15,161 nt of DNA from an uncultured Altererythrobacter sp. GTDB lineage: Bacteria > Pseudomonadota > Alphaproteobacteria > Sphingomonadales > Sphingomonadaceae. Each line of letters begins with the position of its first letter. Positions within the stretch are counted from its first letter, which is position 1. The notes beneath the pieces are model-generated. The model ran no database searches and was not told where the DNA came from. It was given only the letters and a program-made list of their open reading frames with translations. The translations under genes and the position numbers were made by a program. Below, piece after piece: positions 7,426 through 15,002 of the stretch. The stretch is taken from contig CAMPGP010000022.1 of NCBI GenBank assembly GCA_946885545.1, positions 1-15,161 of the forward strand, in the 5' to 3' direction.

Positions 7426-10400
7426 GTGCGGTCCTCGTCGTCCACCCGCGCCTGCCATTCGTCGAGCCGCATGAGCTGGTCGTAATCGGCATAGCCGGGA
7501 TAGTCGGGGTTCAGCCGCGCGGTGAACGGCTCGCTGCCCTTGATGTAATCGGCGATCGCCTCGCGCAGCTTGGCCTCGGTCAGCGGAAGGAAGCGCTCCG
7601 GCTCAATGCCCGATGTCTTGCGCCCCACCTTCAGCGGCGTATCGACATAGCCGAAATCGCCATCGCGGCTCTTGGCCAGTGACCAGTATTCGAACGCGCC
7701 CGGTTCGCCAGCAACCCCCTCGATCCCGCCTGCGCGGGCCATCATCCCGATCAGGCCGAGCTGGAGCGCGAAGCCCTGCTCGACCATCTTCCACCCGGGC
7801 GGCTTGCCGGTCTTGTAGTCGACGATCGCGAGTTCGCCGCCCGGCTGCCGATCGATCCGGTCCGCGCGCCCGTGAATGCGCACGCCATCGACGATCATTG
7901 CGCCGCTCTGCTCGACTTCGAGCACCTCGCGATCGGGATCGCCGTCGATCATGCTCTCGACCCATTCGAGCGCCGCCACCAGTCGCGGTCGCCAGAGCCC
8001 GCGCATCAGCGGGTGCATGTTCATTTCCTCCAGCACTGCATCGGCGATCGGCAGGAGCGCAGCCGCCGGGTCGTTCTTGCGCGCGATGTGCCAGCGTTCG
8101 AGGATCGCGTGTGCCGCCGTTCCCTGCCACGCCGCGGAAGGTTCGGCATCGAGCGCGTCGAGGCTGCGCAGGCCGAGGATCGCGCTGGCGTAGAACTGAT
8201 AGGGATCGCCCAGCAGCCGATCGAGTGCAGTGACCGCGATCGGCACGTCGCGCTGCCCGGCGCTCGGTCGCGGCGCGGGGCGCGGATAGGCTGGCGGTTC
8301 GCTCGCGGCAGCATCGAGCGCCTTCGCCAGCGCGACTGCCGCGGTCTCTCGATGCGTTTCGAGCAGTTTTTCGCCGAGTAGCGCCTTCACGCGCAACAGG
8401 AAGCGCGAAGGGATCGCCGGGCCGCCTTCATCGCGCGCGGCGCGGCTGAGCACCACTTCCGGCGCGCCAAGCGCTCCGGCGAGATCGTGCGCCGACAACC
8501 CGATGCGGAAGTCCGCCCCCGGCACGCCGAGCGCGCGCAGGACCGGCGGCGCAAGCAGCGGATCGGGCGCGGGGCGCGGCGGCCAGCTACCTTCATTGAG
8601 CCCGCCGCAAATCACCAGGTCCGCGCGACCCATCCGCGATTCGAGCAAGCCGTAGATCGCGACGCGCGGGTGTACTCCGTAGGGCGGACGGACCGCGACA
8701 CGCTCCATCGCTTCGCGCAGCACGGTCGGCAGGTCGGCGGGCGCGAGAGCGAGGTCCGCCTCGCGCGCGTGCAACCGCAAGTCGTCGACGAACGCGGACA
8801 GCGCGCGCCCGTCCTCACGAGCCCAGAGTTGCTCACCGCACATCGCTTCGCCCGCAGCCGCGAGCCTGTCGATCTGTGCCGCCAACGGTAGTTTGGTCTC
8901 GTCGCCGAGCAGCGGCGCGAGGATCTCTTCGACCTCGCTCCACCAGTCCCCCGTCCCGCGTGAACGCTGCGCGAGCATGGCAACCTTTTCGCGCAACGGC
9001 GCCAACCCCGGCGCCGGGCGCGGCCCGCGCAGCGCCAGCTCGAGCGCGCGCGCATGGTCGAGCCAGTCGGCACGCCCGAACGGCAATCCCGCTAGCGGAT
9101 GCTGGAGCAGCGCCATCAGCGGCACCGGCGCGGCATCCTCCGCCGCAACCTCGGCCAGCAGCAGAAGAAGCCGCCCCGCCGCGGTCTGCGGCAGCGGGCG
9201 CCCGGCGGAATCGTCCGCCTCGATATTCCATCGCCGCAAGTGCGCCGCGACCCGCGCGGCGAGCCCGCGGTCGGGCGTCACCACCGCGACGCGCTTCTCG
9301 GGCTCCTCCAGCGCTTGCCGGACGAGCAACGCGATCGCCTGTGCCTCTTCCTCGGGGTTGGCGCTTTCCATGATCCGCACGCCCGCTAGGCGCCGCTTCT
9401 CGGGCGGCAGGTCAACCCAGCCCGTACTTGCCTGCGGAGGCAGGAACAGACTGGAGATCGCGTGGCTCCGCTCCGGCTCGGCCGCGCCGATCCCGCGCCG
9501 GTGCCAAGGCCGCACTTCCTCTCGCGCCACACCCATGCGGTTGAGCAGCAGCTTGAGGTGGTATTGCGGGTGAGTCACCGCATCGCCGCGCGCGAAAGCC
9601 GCGTCATCGGGGTTTTCGCCCCTGCCCGCGCGACCGAGTTCATCCCACACCTCGTCCGCCAGCGAGAGATCGAAATCGGGCAGCACGACCGCACCGTTCG
9701 GCAAGTCCGCGGCAACGCGCAGCAGCTTCGCCAGCTCCGGCGCCGCGCTGGTCACGCCCGCCGCCACGATCGGCGTCGCGGGCGGCGTTTCGCGCCAGCG
9801 CTTGGCAGCGCGCGCGAACAGCAGGTTTCGCCGCGTCGCCGCATCGACCATGCCGAGCGTCTCGAGCTCTGCGCGCCACATCTGCTGGACGGCGTAGAAC
9901 AGCTTGGTGTTCTCGCTCCAGTGCGCGGCGACCTCGGCCAGCGCCTGCATCACCGGCTCACGCCACAGGTCGTCGGGGGCTACGCCTTCGACCAACAGGC
10001 GGTCCATCGTCTGGCCGATCTCGTAAGCGAGCCGCAGGCGCCCGGCGGGCGTTGGGCGGGGGTTGCGGCCGAGCGCCGCCATTGCCCGGTCGACCAGCCC
10101 CGCCAGCGTCAGCCAGCGCCGCGTCGGCTCGACCGCGGGCGGGATGTCGCTCGCACCGAGCGGATCGAGCAGCGCGCCCAGCGTCTCGTCGAGGTCGAGA
10201 TCGCCCACCGCCGCCATGCGCGGCATCAGCATGCCCGAATGGCCCTCGGCGCCGAAATGGCGGATGAAGGCTTCGGTCACCGTGCGCACCGCACGCGTGC
10301 TCGGCAACAGCAGCGTCAGGCGCGCGAGGCCGATCTCGGGCTCGGCGTAGCGCGGTTCGAGGCCCGCCACCAGCGCATCGGCGAAGCCGCGGTGCGCGGC

Positions 10401-10436
10401 AATCGAATAGACGTTCGGTCCGCTTCGTTCAGCCAC
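7422..10436 (-). CDS. addB: AddB, nuclease subunit of AddAB (alphaproteobacterial type)
   Basis: AddB is the partner of AddA. At 1004 residues it has a helicase-like but inactive N-terminal part: the Walker A position reads LLLPSTRAVRTV with no GKT. The C-terminal PD-(D/E)XK nuclease domain has QGTAAHAILERWH (H776), HGRADRID (D859) and AIVDYKTGKPPGW (D873, K875), followed by a conserved QGFALQLGL helix. The nuclease residues look intact. Only two cysteines occur in the whole protein, both before the nuclease domain, so the four-cysteine iron-sulfur cluster of Bacillus-type AddB cannot form. The GTG start overlaps the murU stop by 8 bases. NVYSIAAHRGFADAL directly after it fits the usual N-terminus. 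The stop overlaps the addA start. The Shine-Dalgarno is poor (GAAGAAG), which agrees with coupling to murU translation. Confidence 0.96.
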   Translation of the reverse strand: MAERSGPNVYSIAAHRGFADALVAGLEPRYAEPEIGLARLTLLLPSTRAVRTVTEAFIRHFGAEGHSGMLMPRMAAVGDLDLDETLGALLDPLGASDIPPAVEPTRRWLTLAGLVDRAMAALGRNPRPTPAGRLRLAYEIGQTMDRLLVEGVAPDDLWREPVMQALAEVAAHWSENTKLFYAVQQMWRAELETLGMVDAATRRNLLFARAAKRWRETPPATPIVAAGVTSAAPELAKLLRVAADLPNGAVVLPDFDLSLADEVWDELGRAGRGENPDDAAFARGDAVTHPQYHLKLLLNRMGVAREEVRPWHRRGIGAAEPERSHAISSLFLPPQASTGWVDLPPEKRRLAGVRIMESANPEEEAQAIALLVRQALEEPEKRVAVVTPDRGLAARVAAHLRRWNIEADDSAGRPLPQTAAGRLLLLLAEVAAEDAAPVPLMALLQHPLAGLPFGRADWLDHARALELALRGPRPAPGLAPLREKVAMLAQRSRGTGDWWSEVEEILAPLLGDETKLPLAAQIDRLAAAGEAMCGEQLWAREDGRALSAFVDDLRLHAREADLALAPADLPTVLREAMERVAVRPPYGVHPRVAIYGLLESRMGRADLVICGGLNEGSWPPRPAPDPLLAPPVLRALGVPGADFRIGLSAHDLAGALGAPEVVLSRAARDEGGPAIPSRFLLRVKALLGEKLLETHRETAAVALAKALDAAASEPPAYPRPAPRPSAGQRDVPIAVTALDRLLGDPYQFYASAILGLRSLDALDAEPSAAWQGTAAHAILERWHIARKNDPAAALLPIADAVLEEMNMHPLMRGLWRPRLVAALEWVESMIDGDPDREVLEVEQSGAMIVDGVRIHGRADRIDRQPGGELAIVDYKTGKPPGWKMVEQGFALQLGLIGMMARAGGIEGVAGEPGAFEYWSLAKSRDGDFGYVDTPLKVGRKTSGIEPERFLPLTEAKLREAIADYIKGSEPFTARLNPDYPGYADYDQLMRLDEWQARVDDEDRT

Positions 10437-11145
10437 TTTGCAGCGCTTCTTCGGTCGGCGCGATTGCCTCAGGCGTGCCGACCTCGAACCATTGCCCGGT
10501 GAAGTTGGCGCCGAACAGCCGCCCTTCCGCGATCGCCCGCTCCCACAGCAACATCGTGCCGAACGGCCCCTCGGGCGCGTCGCGCAGCAGGCGGTGGGAA
10601 ACGATCTGGATGCCGGTGTAGATGAACGGCGCCACCCGCCCCGGCAGGCGCCGCTTCAGCCGCCCGTGCGGGTCCATATGAAAATCGCCCTGCCCCCGAA
10701 AATTGCTCGCCCGCGCATGCGGCACGACGAGCAATAGCGCATCCATCTCATCCGGGTTCCAGCGCGCCGAGAGATCGGCAAAGGCGTCGCGCGGGCCGTC
10801 GAGCCAGATGTTGTCGGCGTTGAGGCAGAAGAACGGGTCGGGCAGATGCGGCAGCGCCTTCGCCATCCCCCCGCCGGTCTCGAGCAGCAGTTCGCGCTCG
10901 TCCGAAATCGCGACCGTCGGCGCCTTGCGCGCCTTCAGGTGCGCCTCCAGCGCGTCGGCGAGGTAGTGGACGTTGACCACCGCCTTGGTCACCCCCGCCT
11001 CGGCCAGCCGGTCGAGCGCATGATCGATCAACGGTTTGCCCGCGACGCGCACCATCGGTTTGGGCTGGCTCGCGGTCAGCGGCCGCATGCGCTTGCCCAG
11101 TCCCGCCGCCATGACCATCGCGGTGTCGGACGCGAGAGCGGTCAC
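10429..11145 (-). CDS. murU: MurU-like N-acetylmuramate alpha-1-phosphate uridylyltransferase
   Basis: This 238-residue sugar-1-phosphate nucleotidyltransferase probably makes UDP-MurNAc from MurNAc-1-phosphate and UTP, returning peptidoglycan sugar to cell-wall synthesis without MurA. The nucleotide-binding signature AAGLGKRMRPLT is at 13-24, followed by PKPMVRVAGKPLI (28-40). LETGGG is at 89-93 and the metal-binding NAD with D111 at 109-111. The usual second metal aspartate of DVGTPE is replaced by glutamate (EVGTPE from E221). MurU rather than another nucleotidyltransferase is inferred from length, the similar layout to Pseudomonas putida MurU, and the adjacent AmgK-like kinase gene. The GTG start overlaps the amgK stop (GTGA), with a G-rich stretch just upstream. 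An in-frame extension further upstream would lie inside amgK and reads as non-coding arginine-rich sequence. Confidence 0.85.
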   Translation of the reverse strand: MTALASDTAMVMAAGLGKRMRPLTASQPKPMVRVAGKPLIDHALDRLAEAGVTKAVVNVHYLADALEAHLKARKAPTVAISDERELLLETGGGMAKALPHLPDPFFCLNADNIWLDGPRDAFADLSARWNPDEMDALLLVVPHARASNFRGQGDFHMDPHGRLKRRLPGRVAPFIYTGIQIVSHRLLRDAPEGPFGTMLLWERAIAEGRLFGANFTGQWFEVGTPEAIAPTEEALQSG

Positions 11146-12131
11146 TGGATTTCCCCGCCGAAATTGTCGCGAATGTTGCGCGGGATGTTGCCGTCGAACC
11201 AGCGCGCCACCGGCGCGAGCGCGGGATGTTCGAGATCGCGCTCCATCGCCTCCCACACGCGCGGAATCATCGCGAGGTAGCGTTGCTTGCCGTCGCGCTT
11301 CCACAGGCGGGTGAAGATGCCGACGATCTTGGCGTTCCGCTGCGCGCCGAGACGCGCGTAGTCGGCTTCGAAATGGTCGCCCGGCGCGGCGGAGGCGACA
11401 TAGCGGTCCAGCATCGTGCGTTCGAGTTCCGGCGAGACGTCGCGCCGGGCATCCTGCAGCAACGATACCACGTCGTAGGCGGGATGTCCGACGAGCGCAT
11501 CCTGGAAATCGATCAGGCCCTGTGCGCCGCTCCCGTCGGGCGCGGGGCCGAGCAGCATGATGTTCTCCGCATGATAGTCGCGGAGCACCGTGACGCCGGG
11601 CTTCTGGCGTTCGAGCAGCGGCGCCAACGCCTCATCCCATGCGGCCAGGTAGGCCCCGGCATCGACATCCAGCTCCATCGCCGGGCAATACCACTCGGTC
11701 AGCAACGCCGCTTCGCGCCGGTAGGTCGCCATGTCGTAGGGATCGAACGGCCCCGGCGGCACGCGGTGCAGCTCGGCCAGCGCATCGATCGCCGCGGCGT
11801 AGGCATTTGCTTCGCCCTCTGGGTTCTCGTCGAGCCAGTCGCGCATGCGGTCCATCCCGAAATCCTCCAGCAGGATCCACCCTTCCTGCGCGTCCTCGGC
11901 AAGGATGTGCGGCGCGCGGTGCCCGTGCGCGGCGAGCCAGTGCGCGACGTCGAGGAAGGGCCTGGGATCCTCGTGCGGCGGGGGCGCATGCATAAGCATG
12001 GCCTTGCGCTCGCCATCGCGGATGCGGAAATAGCGGCGGAACGAGGCATCGCCGGGGATCGGATCGACCACAGCGCCTCCCCATTCGGCAGTGTGGAGGA
12101 ACTGGGTCAGGCCGGCTGGCAGGTCGTTCAT
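11142..12131 (-). CDS. amgK: AmgK-like anomeric MurNAc/GlcNAc kinase (aminoglycoside phosphotransferase family)
   Basis: This 329-residue cytoplasmic kinase has the aminoglycoside phosphotransferase fold. Landmarks are PGDASFRRYFRI (26-37, nucleotide loop), LLEDFG (87-92, hinge), LRDYHAENIMLL (183-194, with catalytic D185 and N190) and LIDFQDALVGHPAYD (206-220, with metal-binding D208). AmgK phosphorylates the anomeric carbon of MurNAc and GlcNAc freed from peptidoglycan turnover, and the product feeds MurU. The assignment rests on the family motifs, near-typical length and direct linkage to murU; an antibiotic-resistance role is not implied. The ATG at 12131 overlaps the tsaE stop (ATGA). 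A TTG six codons upstream (12149) is a possible alternative start but would overlap tsaE further. No good Shine-Dalgarno is visible, so translation probably depends on coupling to tsaE. Confidence 0.88.
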   Translation of the reverse strand: MNDLPAGLTQFLHTAEWGGAVVDPIPGDASFRRYFRIRDGERKAMLMHAPPPHEDPRPFLDVAHWLAAHGHRAPHILAEDAQEGWILLEDFGMDRMRDWLDENPEGEANAYAAAIDALAELHRVPPGPFDPYDMATYRREAALLTEWYCPAMELDVDAGAYLAAWDEALAPLLERQKPGVTVLRDYHAENIMLLGPAPDGSGAQGLIDFQDALVGHPAYDVVSLLQDARRDVSPELERTMLDRYVASAAPGDHFEADYARLGAQRNAKIVGIFTRLWKRDGKQRYLAMIPRVWEAMERDLEHPALAPVARWFDGNIPRNIRDNFGGEIQ

Positions 12132-12565
12132 GGCAGGCGGGTTAGCCAATCCGGCCCCGCCTCGACAATCGCAATCCGCCCCTGCCCCACAATTTCCAGC
12201 GCGATTGCGAGGCAGCCCGCCTCATGCGCGAAGCCGCCCGCCTTCTCCGGCCATTCGGCGATGAGCACCGCGCCGTCGCGATAATCGTCCAGACCGATCT
12301 CCGCCGCCTCCTCCGGCCGCTCGAGCCGATAGAAATCGGCATGGACGAGCGGCGGGTCGAGTGCCTCGTAAGTCTCGACGATGGTGAAGGTCGGCGACGG
12401 CACCTCCCCTTCGTGCCCAAGCGCTGCGATGATCGCGCGCGCCAGCGTGGTCTTGCCTGCGCCGAGCCCGCCCGAGAGCGCGACCACATCATCCGCGCGC
12501 AGCCGGGCAGCGATCCGCGCGCCGAACGCATCCATCGCGGCGAGATCGGACAGATCGACCTTCAT
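12128..12565 (-). CDS. tsaE: TsaE, ATPase of the tRNA t6A37 threonylcarbamoyl transferase complex
   Basis: TsaE is a small P-loop ATPase that works with TsaB and TsaD to install threonylcarbamoyl on A37 of ANN-decoding tRNAs. The protein is 145 residues, a normal length. Walker A is SGGLGAGKTT (31-40, K38). SPTFTIVETY (57-66), LVHADFYRL (73-81, D77) and LIAEWPEKA (101-109, E104) are the other family blocks. The ATG at 12565 overlaps the divL stop (ATGA). The frame remains open for about 1 kb upstream inside divL, but that stretch shows no family similarity and is rejected as part of the protein. It sits in the coupled operon between divL and amgK; a functional tie between these neighbours is not evident. 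Confidence 0.96.
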   Translation of the reverse strand: MKVDLSDLAAMDAFGARIAARLRADDVVALSGGLGAGKTTLARAIIAALGHEGEVPSPTFTIVETYEALDPPLVHADFYRLERPEEAAEIGLDDYRDGAVLIAEWPEKAGGFAHEAGCLAIALEIVGQGRIAIVEAGPDWLTRLP

Positions 12566-14904
12566 GGCAGGTGTATCGTCGCCGATGTGCCCGCGCCCTT
12601 GCGCGAGAGGATTTCCAGCGTGCCGCCCTGCGCCTCCACGAGTTGGCGCGCGAGCGGAATACCAAGGCCCTGGCGACGAACGAGGCCGTTGCCGTCCTGT
12701 GTCGTGCGCAACCCGTCGAGCGCATGGGAAAGTTCCTTGGCGCTCATCCCGCGGCCATTGTCGGATACGACAATGCGCGCACCGTCGGGTCGCTTCGACA
12801 GGTCGACGAGTATCTTTCCGCCCGTCCCCGTCGCCGCGATGGCGTTGTCGAGCAGGTGCCCCACCGCGCGGCCTAGCTGGCGCGGGTCCGCCTGAACCTT
12901 GCCCACCGAACTTCCGCGCAGATCGAGGCTGAGGCCGCCATTGCGGATCGCGTCTTCCCGCTCGCGCACGACGCGGGTGACGAACGGCATCAGCGCGATC
13001 GATTCCTTCGCGATCGGCAGGAGACCCGCTTCGCTCTGCGAGAGGTCGAGCACGTTCTCGACCTGATCGCTCAGGCGCACGACCGAATCGAGGATCGCAC
13101 GGACGTAGTCTTTTCCCTGGTCGGAAAGCTCGCCCGCAGCGCCGCTCTCGAGCAGTTCGGCAAATCCGCCGATGGAGGTAAGCGGCGTGCGGAATTCGTA
13201 GGACATGTTGGCAAGGAAGCGCGTCTTGACCTGGTCCGCTTCCTCCAGCGCCATGTTGCGTTCGCGCAGCGCCTCTTCGGCCTTCTGCGAATCGGTGATG
13301 TCGAGCACGGTCAGCAAGCCGTTGCCGTCGGGAAGCGGCACGCCCGCGAATTCCAGCGTACGGCCATCGGCAAGCTGGATACGGCTTCCCTGTTCCTTGC
13401 GGTCGAGCGTCGCCGCGCGGATCACTTCGCCGACCGACTTCGCCTGCGCGGGTTTCGCTAGGTTTGGTGCGAGGGCGGCCAGCAGCTCGTCGGCCAGCGG
13501 ATGGCCCTCCATCAACTCCGGATCGAGACCCCAGGTGCCTGCAAAACTGCGGTTCCACAGCTGCAGACGGCCGTCCGGTGCGAAGACGGCGAGGGCCTCG
13601 AACAGGCTGTCGAACGTGGCGGTCCGGGTCCGGAGCAGAGTATCGCGCATGGCGGACAGCGCGAGCTGCTCGGTCCGATCATCCGCCACCAGAACCAGGC
13701 CGCCATCGGGCATCGGGTTCGCGACCATGCGCAAGTGCGTCTTGTCGGCGAGCGGCCAGGCTTCCTCGAGCGGCGCCCCCGCGTTGAACCATTCGACGTG
13801 CTCGCGCCGCCAGTCGGGGAAGTCGCGCACCTCGGGAGTCTTGCCTGCGTCGCGTGCATCGTTGAGGAAGCGCTCGAAATCGAGCCCCGCTGCCACCGAT
13901 CCGGGAGTAACCCCGAAGATGCGCCGAAACGGCTGGTTGGCGAAGGTGAGCCGGCGGCGTGCGTCGAACTGCGCGACGCCGACCGAGAGCTGGTCAAGTA
14001 CCGAACGCTGCGCCTCGCGGAAGGCGCGGAACTCGCGCGCCAGCTCTTCCATGTCCTCGATATCGATCGCGTATCCCGCGACACCTTCCCGACCCAACGG
14101 GAGGTCGCTAACCCGCAAGGATCTCCGTTCGCCCGCGACCGTCGCCGCCACGATGCGCTCGACCGGCATGTTGCGCTCCGCCGACTGCATCGCGATCTGC
14201 GCGGCGGTCAATCCGTCCACGGTTTCGACGAGGTCGAGCTGGCGATCGACCGCGTCGGCAGCGCTCGCGGCTCCGACGGCTTCGACGTAGGCGGCATTGA
14301 CGAGCCGGAGCCGCGCGTCGGGCCCCCGGAACCACATCGGCATTGGTGCCGCCTCGATCAGGCCGACGAGCGCGGCAAAATCGCCCTGCGCCCGCGCAGC
14401 GTCTTCGCGCAGCCTCGCGAGTTCGCTCTCGCTCTCGCTGAAATCGAACACCCAGACCAGCGCGGCGCCTCCGGGCGAAACCTGCGGATCGGCCAGAGTG
14501 CCGCGCAGAGCGAGGCTGCGTTGAGAACCCGGAGGGGTCAACGCCATCCGGAACGGCGCGGCGGTCTTCTGCGTGCGGCGCACGTTTTCAGTCAGCGCTG
14601 CGAGTTGCGCGTCCGACAGGCCCTCGCCCTTGGTTCCGGTCAGTTCGCTGAGGTACGGCGGCAGCTTTCGGAGGCCCAGCCAGCCCGCGAGTCGATCGGA
14701 CGCCTCGATCCGCATGTCAGCGCGGACGAGCAGCGGGATCGCGGGTGCTTCGTCGATCATCCGCGCCATGCGGCGCGCCGCCCTTCGGCTCGCCTCCGCG
14801 CCCTTTGCCCTGGCCGACGCGGCGATCATCAGCCACGCGGCGCCCACGGTCCAGGCGGCGAGCAGCAGCCCGATCAGCGCCAGCGCGGTGGGGGAAAGGT
14901 CCAT
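12562..14904 (-). CDS. divL: DivL-like PAS-domain pseudo-histidine kinase (Tyr at the phosphoacceptor site)
   Basis: This 780-residue membrane sensor has one N-terminal transmembrane segment (about 8-28). PAS-like regions follow at about 55-155, 175-285, 298-415 and 425-540. Next come a dimerisation helix pair at about 555-625 and a HATPase domain at about 670-780. The H box reads FLANMSYEFRTPL, with Y569 where a histidine kinase has the phosphoacceptor histidine. The ATPase boxes are intact: HLLDNAI (N687), DNGRGM (715-720) and GLGIPLA (746-752). A tyrosine here, with several PAS domains and similar length (Caulobacter DivL is about 769 residues), is the hallmark of DivL. DivL senses DivK~P at the pole and controls the CckA-ChpT-CtrA phosphorelay. 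That role is inferred by orthology. The ATG is at 14904 with only a weak G-rich site upstream. It heads a coupled operon, and its stop overlaps the tsaE start. Confidence 0.9.
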   Translation of the reverse strand: MDLSPTALALIGLLLAAWTVGAAWLMIAASARAKGAEASRRAARRMARMIDEAPAIPLLVRADMRIEASDRLAGWLGLRKLPPYLSELTGTKGEGLSDAQLAALTENVRRTQKTAAPFRMALTPPGSQRSLALRGTLADPQVSPGGAALVWVFDFSESESELARLREDAARAQGDFAALVGLIEAAPMPMWFRGPDARLRLVNAAYVEAVGAASAADAVDRQLDLVETVDGLTAAQIAMQSAERNMPVERIVAATVAGERRSLRVSDLPLGREGVAGYAIDIEDMEELAREFRAFREAQRSVLDQLSVGVAQFDARRRLTFANQPFRRIFGVTPGSVAAGLDFERFLNDARDAGKTPEVRDFPDWRREHVEWFNAGAPLEEAWPLADKTHLRMVANPMPDGGLVLVADDRTEQLALSAMRDTLLRTRTATFDSLFEALAVFAPDGRLQLWNRSFAGTWGLDPELMEGHPLADELLAALAPNLAKPAQAKSVGEVIRAATLDRKEQGSRIQLADGRTLEFAGVPLPDGNGLLTVLDITDSQKAEEALRERNMALEEADQVKTRFLANMSYEFRTPLTSIGGFAELLESGAAGELSDQGKDYVRAILDSVVRLSDQVENVLDLSQSEAGLLPIAKESIALMPFVTRVVREREDAIRNGGLSLDLRGSSVGKVQADPRQLGRAVGHLLDNAIAATGTGGKILVDLSKRPDGARIVVSDNGRGMSAKELSHALDGLRTTQDGNGLVRRQGLGIPLARQLVEAQGGTLEILSRKGAGTSATIHLP

Positions 14905-14967
14905 GCCCGCCAGCTATGCGGCAAGCGCCGAGGATGCAACGGCAATCGGGCCACTACACCCCGATGC

Positions 14968-14997
14968 GGCGAGCCCCCGCAGCGGCGGAGGCTCGCC
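14968..14997. other. GC-rich hairpin between ahcY and divL, without U tract
   Basis: An outer stem of 8 bp (14968-14975 with 14990-14997), one C/A mismatch and an inner 4-bp stem (ccgc with gcgg) enclose the loop agcg. It begins a few bases after the ahcY stop codon on the minus strand. The stem is terminator-like, but the sequence following it on that strand (CGCATCGGGG) has no run of T. It may be an attenuator, a 3'-end-stabilising hairpin or a weak terminator. The remainder of the 98-base gap shows no convincing promoter. Confidence 0.5.
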
Positions 14998-15002
14998 CGC
15001 GA

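Noticed and set aside
5702..7492. 596-codon minus-strand frame overlapping addA
   Set aside because: It is an alternative frame of addA, extremely arginine-rich, as expected for a shifted frame in GC-rich DNA. AddA motifs are all in the other frame.
9462..10502. 346-codon plus-strand frame opposite addB
   Set aside because: Antisense shadow; arginine- and histidine-rich with no family features.
11142..12131. Aminoglycoside-resistance gene
   Set aside because: The phosphotransferase motifs fit the family, but linkage to a MurU-like gene and the length favour the AmgK sugar kinase. There is no sign of mobile context.
11226..12284. 352-codon plus-strand frame opposite amgK and tsaE
   Set aside because: It spans two genes with intact catalytic motifs on the other strand and has no recognisable domain.
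12566..13558. tsaE extended upstream to 476 residues as a possible fusion protein
   Set aside because: The upstream part is a shifted frame of divL. TsaE homologues begin near MKVDLSDL, and the ATGA overlap with divL marks the true start.
14968..14997. Rho-independent terminator of ahcY
   Set aside because: The stem is good but no T tract follows on the transcribed strand, so it is listed only as a hairpin.
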